A stretch of 7,645 nucleotides of DNA from Phycisphaerales bacterium (GTDB lineage: Bacteria; Planctomycetota; Phycisphaerae; SM23-33): assembly GCA_003153915.1 (NCBI GenBank), contig PMBX01000009.1, positions 1 to 7,645 of the forward strand. The letters run 5' to 3'. The notes beneath the pieces were generated by a model, which was given only the letters and a program-made list of their open reading frames with translations, ran no database searches and had not been told where the DNA came from. Positions 5,279 through 7,645 of the stretch are shown piece after piece. Position 1 is the first letter of the stretch. The number at the start of each line of letters is the position of its first letter. The position numbers and the translations under genes are program-made.

Positions 5279-7500
5279 CGCCGCCTCGCGACTCGCCGTG
5301 CCACTACCCAGACGCATATCATTGCCAGAAACGCACCAGCCGCCGCCAGGCTGATGGCCAGGGAAAGTCTCCATCGCAGCGGCTGAAAAACCAATTCGAT
5401 CCGATGTTCCCCTGCCGGGATGGCCAGGCCCAGCATGGCCAGATTGGTGCGGTACACCTGGACCACCTTGCCGTCGATGGTCGCTCGCCATCCACCGTGC
5501 CAGACCTCGCTGACGGCCAGGAACCGCTCCTGGGCGTTGGCAGTTGAGATGGTCAACCGTCCCGGGGCGAAGGCCTCCACCGTGGCGCTGTCCGCCGGTG
5601 ACGCCGTTGAGGGCGGAAGCGCACCCCCGTTGGGGCAGACAACCGTCTGGCTTCGCAGGTCGCTTCGGCGCACCGCCTCGACGATCTGGTCCTCGGTATC
5701 TCCGGCGGGGACAAGCTGGCCGGCCCAGAAGGCACGGGGCAGGAATCGCCTGTTGCGGTACAGCCACAGGTCGGCGCGTTGCGAGCCGGAATAGAGGACA
5801 AAGAGCGGCTGGTTACGGAACACGGCGGCCTGCTCGAACTGCCCGTCGGGGAACTCCAGCGGGACGGGGGCAATGAGGTATTTGACGTTCAATGCGTCCA
5901 TCAGGTCGCCGCGTACGTTGAGGCGGTAGGCCCCCTGGACCTGGGAGACGTTTACCAGGTCGTACCAGGCACGGGCGATGGTGCGGCGGATCTCGCCCCA
6001 GTGCAGCAGCTCGAAGTAGAGTTGGTACGGCCGATAGTTGAACGAGTCGTTGCCGTTGATCAACTGCATGCCCATCGGGGCCGCCCAGCCGTAGCTGACC
6101 GTCGCTCGGGCCACGGTGGCCACGCGGTAGAGATCTTTATCGGCGGCCAGGAAACGGCGATAGCCCGTATCCGGTACGGCTAGTTCGTGGCCGGCCATGG
6201 TGATGTATCGCCGCGCGTAGTACATCCCCTCGACGGCGATAAGGGAAACAGCCGCCACGGTGAGAATAGTCGCCAGTTTCCCCCGCCCAGGCCGGCGGCG
6301 CAGGCGCTCGATGATTTCCTCCATGCCGATCCCCGCCAAAGCCAGGCCGAAAAACGCCGTCAGGAACAGGAACCGCGCGGGGATGCGAAAGAGCCTGAAA
6401 CCCGGCAGGAAGTCAAACAGCAGCCGCAGCACCGGCGTGTCCATCGACAGCAGCAGGGAAACCGCAAACCCGCCCAGCAGGTAGCGAGTAGGCTTCCGCC
6501 GCCAACCCAGCACGGATCCCGCGGCGGCCAAGGCCAGGGGAATAAGCCCGAAGTAGGCCACGTCCTCCCAAAGTTCGTCGCCCTTGTAGGTGTGGTCCAG
6601 CGGGCTGCCCAGCGCCTCAGGATACAGGAACGTCAGTAAGTGTTTGGGCTGTATGGCGTGATTGCCCAGGAAGAATTCGTAAACCGTCTGGCTTCGTGAT
6701 ACCAGGCTCGCCTCGGCGGCCAGGGGAATCAGCAGATACGCCGCCCCGCCCACGGCCAGCGCCCCGCCCGCTGCCAGCCAGCCGGCAGTTCGTCCTACAT
6801 CCGCCCATTGCCTGGCGCGGGCGTAACCTGCCAACGCGATGGCCACATACACCAGGAGGAACCCCGCCGAGTAATAAAACAACTGTAGATGGCCGCAATG
6901 GAGGCACATCACCCCCGCCAGCGCCACCAGCAGCGACGAGCCTAGCCCGGGCCGGCGGACCAGGTAGAAAACGGCAGCGAACAGCGCGGGAAACCAGATC
7001 AGGATGGGTATGTTGGGCAGCCAGCCGGCGTAGGTGGCGATGATGAGCTTGAAGCCGAACATCCCCGCCACCGCCATCGTCACCCGCGGCCCAAAGCCCA
7101 ACCCCAGCGACGCGCCGACTGCGTAGAACGCCAACCCCGCCCCCAAAAAGTGCAGCCAAAACGTCGGTCCCGCCGCCGCCAGGGGAGGAAGCAGGCAGAA
7201 CAGGAAATGCAGGGGGTAGGTAAATTGCGACTGGGGGCTGATCAGCCCGGCGTAACCGGAAAACTGGTCGCTGCGCCAGAAGGGGATCCCCCGGCCTTGT
7301 TGGATGGAATCGTAGAGCACCTGCTTGGTCGAGATGTGCTCGGAGATAAAGTCGGAGTGGGCCGAATAGGGCGTCTTGTCGACTTCCCACAGGAACCCGT
7401 ATCCGACGGCCGCCAGAATGAGGATCAGGCCCAGCGCCAGCCAGGTATGCCGGCCGCGCCGCGGCGATCCGTGATCGGAGACGTCATGTATGGCTTTCAA
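5254..7500 (-). CDS. YfhO-like multi-membrane protein (putative GT-C-type glycosyltransferase), 748 aa
   Basis: The first hydrophobic helix (about 20-38) is followed by an extracytoplasmic loop with SDF (49-51) and IPFWRSDQFSGY (72-83), the place where family members carry acidic and 'P-W-F-G' residues. About 11 further hydrophobic segments lie between 92 and 424, including LFRIPARFLFL (370-380). A large soluble part (about 430-708) contains DALNVKYLIA (535-544) and WRATIDGKVVQVY (671-683) with PAGEHRIEL (695-703). One last helix (712-734) ends in an Arg-rich tail. This layout matches YfhO/GT-C-like proteins, which in Firmicutes glycosylate teichoic acids; here the substrate is unknown and activity is inferred. 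The start is TTG at 7500, with GGAG 9 nt upstream and an in-frame stop eight codons upstream; no other good start precedes the first helix. Confidence 0.8.
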   Translation of the reverse strand: MKAIHDVSDHGSPRRGRHTWLALGLILILAAVGYGFLWEVDKTPYSAHSDFISEHISTKQVLYDSIQQGRGIPFWRSDQFSGYAGLISPQSQFTYPLHFLFCLLPPLAAAGPTFWLHFLGAGLAFYAVGASLGLGFGPRVTMAVAGMFGFKLIIATYAGWLPNIPILIWFPALFAAVFYLVRRPGLGSSLLVALAGVMCLHCGHLQLFYYSAGFLLVYVAIALAGYARARQWADVGRTAGWLAAGGALAVGGAAYLLIPLAAEASLVSRSQTVYEFFLGNHAIQPKHLLTFLYPEALGSPLDHTYKGDELWEDVAYFGLIPLALAAAGSVLGWRRKPTRYLLGGFAVSLLLSMDTPVLRLLFDFLPGFRLFRIPARFLFLTAFFGLALAGIGMEEIIERLRRRPGRGKLATILTVAAVSLIAVEGMYYARRYITMAGHELAVPDTGYRRFLAADKDLYRVATVARATVSYGWAAPMGMQLINGNDSFNYRPYQLYFELLHWGEIRRTIARAWYDLVNVSQVQGAYRLNVRGDLMDALNVKYLIAPVPLEFPDGQFEQAAVFRNQPLFVLYSGSQRADLWLYRNRRFLPRAFWAGQLVPAGDTEDQIVEAVRRSDLRSQTVVCPNGGALPPSTASPADSATVEAFAPGRLTISTANAQERFLAVSEVWHGGWRATIDGKVVQVYRTNLAMLGLAIPAGEHRIELVFQPLRWRLSLAISLAAAGAFLAMICVWVVARRVARRRQVPSSRR

Positions 7501-7568
7501 TGCCGGTCGCTCCGGGGCTTGTCACCGCCGCCGAATCCCAAATCCGCCGAGTAGTCCGTGAACACCAT
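7497..7568 (-). CDS. Possible 23-residue upstream ORF (leader peptide?) overlapping the YfhO-like start
   Basis: On the minus strand an ATG at 7568 opens a 23-codon frame (MVFTDYSADLGF... ending KPRSDRH) whose TGA stop (7497-7499) overlaps the TTG start (7498-7500) as TTGA, the usual geometry of translational coupling. From this ATG on, third codon positions are mostly G or C (19 of 23). In the same frame further upstream they are about half, which hints that coding-like composition begins here. The frame stays open to the window edge at 7643, so it could instead be the tail of a longer gene. Its ribosome site is weak and no family is recognised. It may well be chance. Confidence 0.25.
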   Translation of the reverse strand: MVFTDYSADLGFGGGDKPRSDRH

Positions 7569-7645
7569 AATATTTTCTCGCCATGTGCCACACCCAAGTG
7601 AAGCAACGCGGAGCTTGGAGGTGCGGTTCTTTTCACCCCCAAGTA
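7501..7645. promoter_or_regulatory. Upstream region of the YfhO-like gene, cut by window edge
   Basis: An AT-rich patch gives TATTAT on the minus strand (7567-7572), with TTGGGT (7592-7597) 19 bp further up, a loose sigma70-like pair. If used, transcription would start near 7560, about 60 nt before the TTG start, and inside the short upstream frame. Nothing else is recognised before the right edge. Confidence 0.25.
7510..7513 (-). promoter_or_regulatory. Shine-Dalgarno site supporting the TTG start of the YfhO-like gene
   Basis: Read on the minus strand, GGAG lies 9 nt before the TTG at 7500. It is the best ribosome binding signal near the only usable start between the upstream in-frame TGA (7522-7524) and the first membrane helix. 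Confidence 0.55.

Noticed and set aside
7580..7595. Sigma54-like promoter: TGGCAC on the minus strand
   Set aside because: The -24 element TGGCAC is perfect, but the bases five positions on read GAGAA and not TTGCA/TTGCT, so the -12 element is missing.
7497..7643. Start of a Gfo/Idh-type oxidoreductase: the minus-strand frame reads LRVASLGCGTWRENI, resembling an N-terminal GCG nucleotide-binding loop
   Set aside because: The resemblance covers about 15 residues, the following residues do not fit the family, third-position base use there is not coding-like, and the frame stops at 7497.
1..7645. Mobile element, phage, defence island or CRISPR array
   Set aside because: There are no transposase, integrase or nuclease motifs, no terminal inverted repeats and no regularly spaced repeats. 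All long genes are housekeeping or envelope functions.

Overview
This 7.6 kb window of GC-rich bacterial DNA looks like an ordinary chromosomal region from a Planctomycetota-like or other PVC-group bacterium. That assignment is an inference from the high GC content, the weak Shine-Dalgarno signals, and family resemblances recalled from memory (the glutamine synthetase tail, the long NadA, the GT4 enzyme with an 'EGLARALPQA' motif, and the MurJ with 'ASQLYQFP'). No rRNA, tRNA, insertion sequence, integrase, phage gene or CRISPR array is visible. I found no convincing new multi-gene system; what is unusual lies in residue variants and regulatory spacing.

Left part (1-1100): the C-terminal third of a type I glutamine synthetase (glnA) runs in from the left edge and is closed by a strong intrinsic terminator at 508-539. 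An AT-richer intergenic stretch follows, with a perfect 7-bp inverted repeat (589-606) and a plausible promoter with a 17-bp spacer (609-637). It leads through a leader of about 150 nt to a 69-residue cold-shock-domain protein (797-1006).

Middle part (1105-3971, minus strand): the lipid II flippase murJ is followed after 47 bp by quinolinate synthase nadA, probably as one transcript. NadA ends tail-to-tail against the cold-shock gene across 98 bp with no clean terminator.

Right part (3972-7645): a 161-bp divergent control region separates murJ from a plus-strand GT4 glycosyltransferase (4133-5278). Converging on it, and overlapping its last 25 bp, is a minus-strand 748-residue multi-membrane YfhO-like protein (5254-7500). 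The YfhO-like gene starts at TTG, and the stop codon of a very short upstream reading frame overlaps that start (TTGA).

Functionally, murJ (peptidoglycan precursor export), the GT4 enzyme and the YfhO-like protein point to cell-envelope and surface-glycan assembly. glnA (nitrogen assimilation), nadA (NAD de novo synthesis) and csp (RNA chaperone) are housekeeping neighbours. The most checkable oddities are a glutamine where E. coli MurJ has the essential Arg270, plus an inserted loop just before it; a glutamine replacing the second Glu of the GT4 EX7E motif; the long cold-shock leader; and the TTGA-coupled short frame ahead of the YfhO-like gene.
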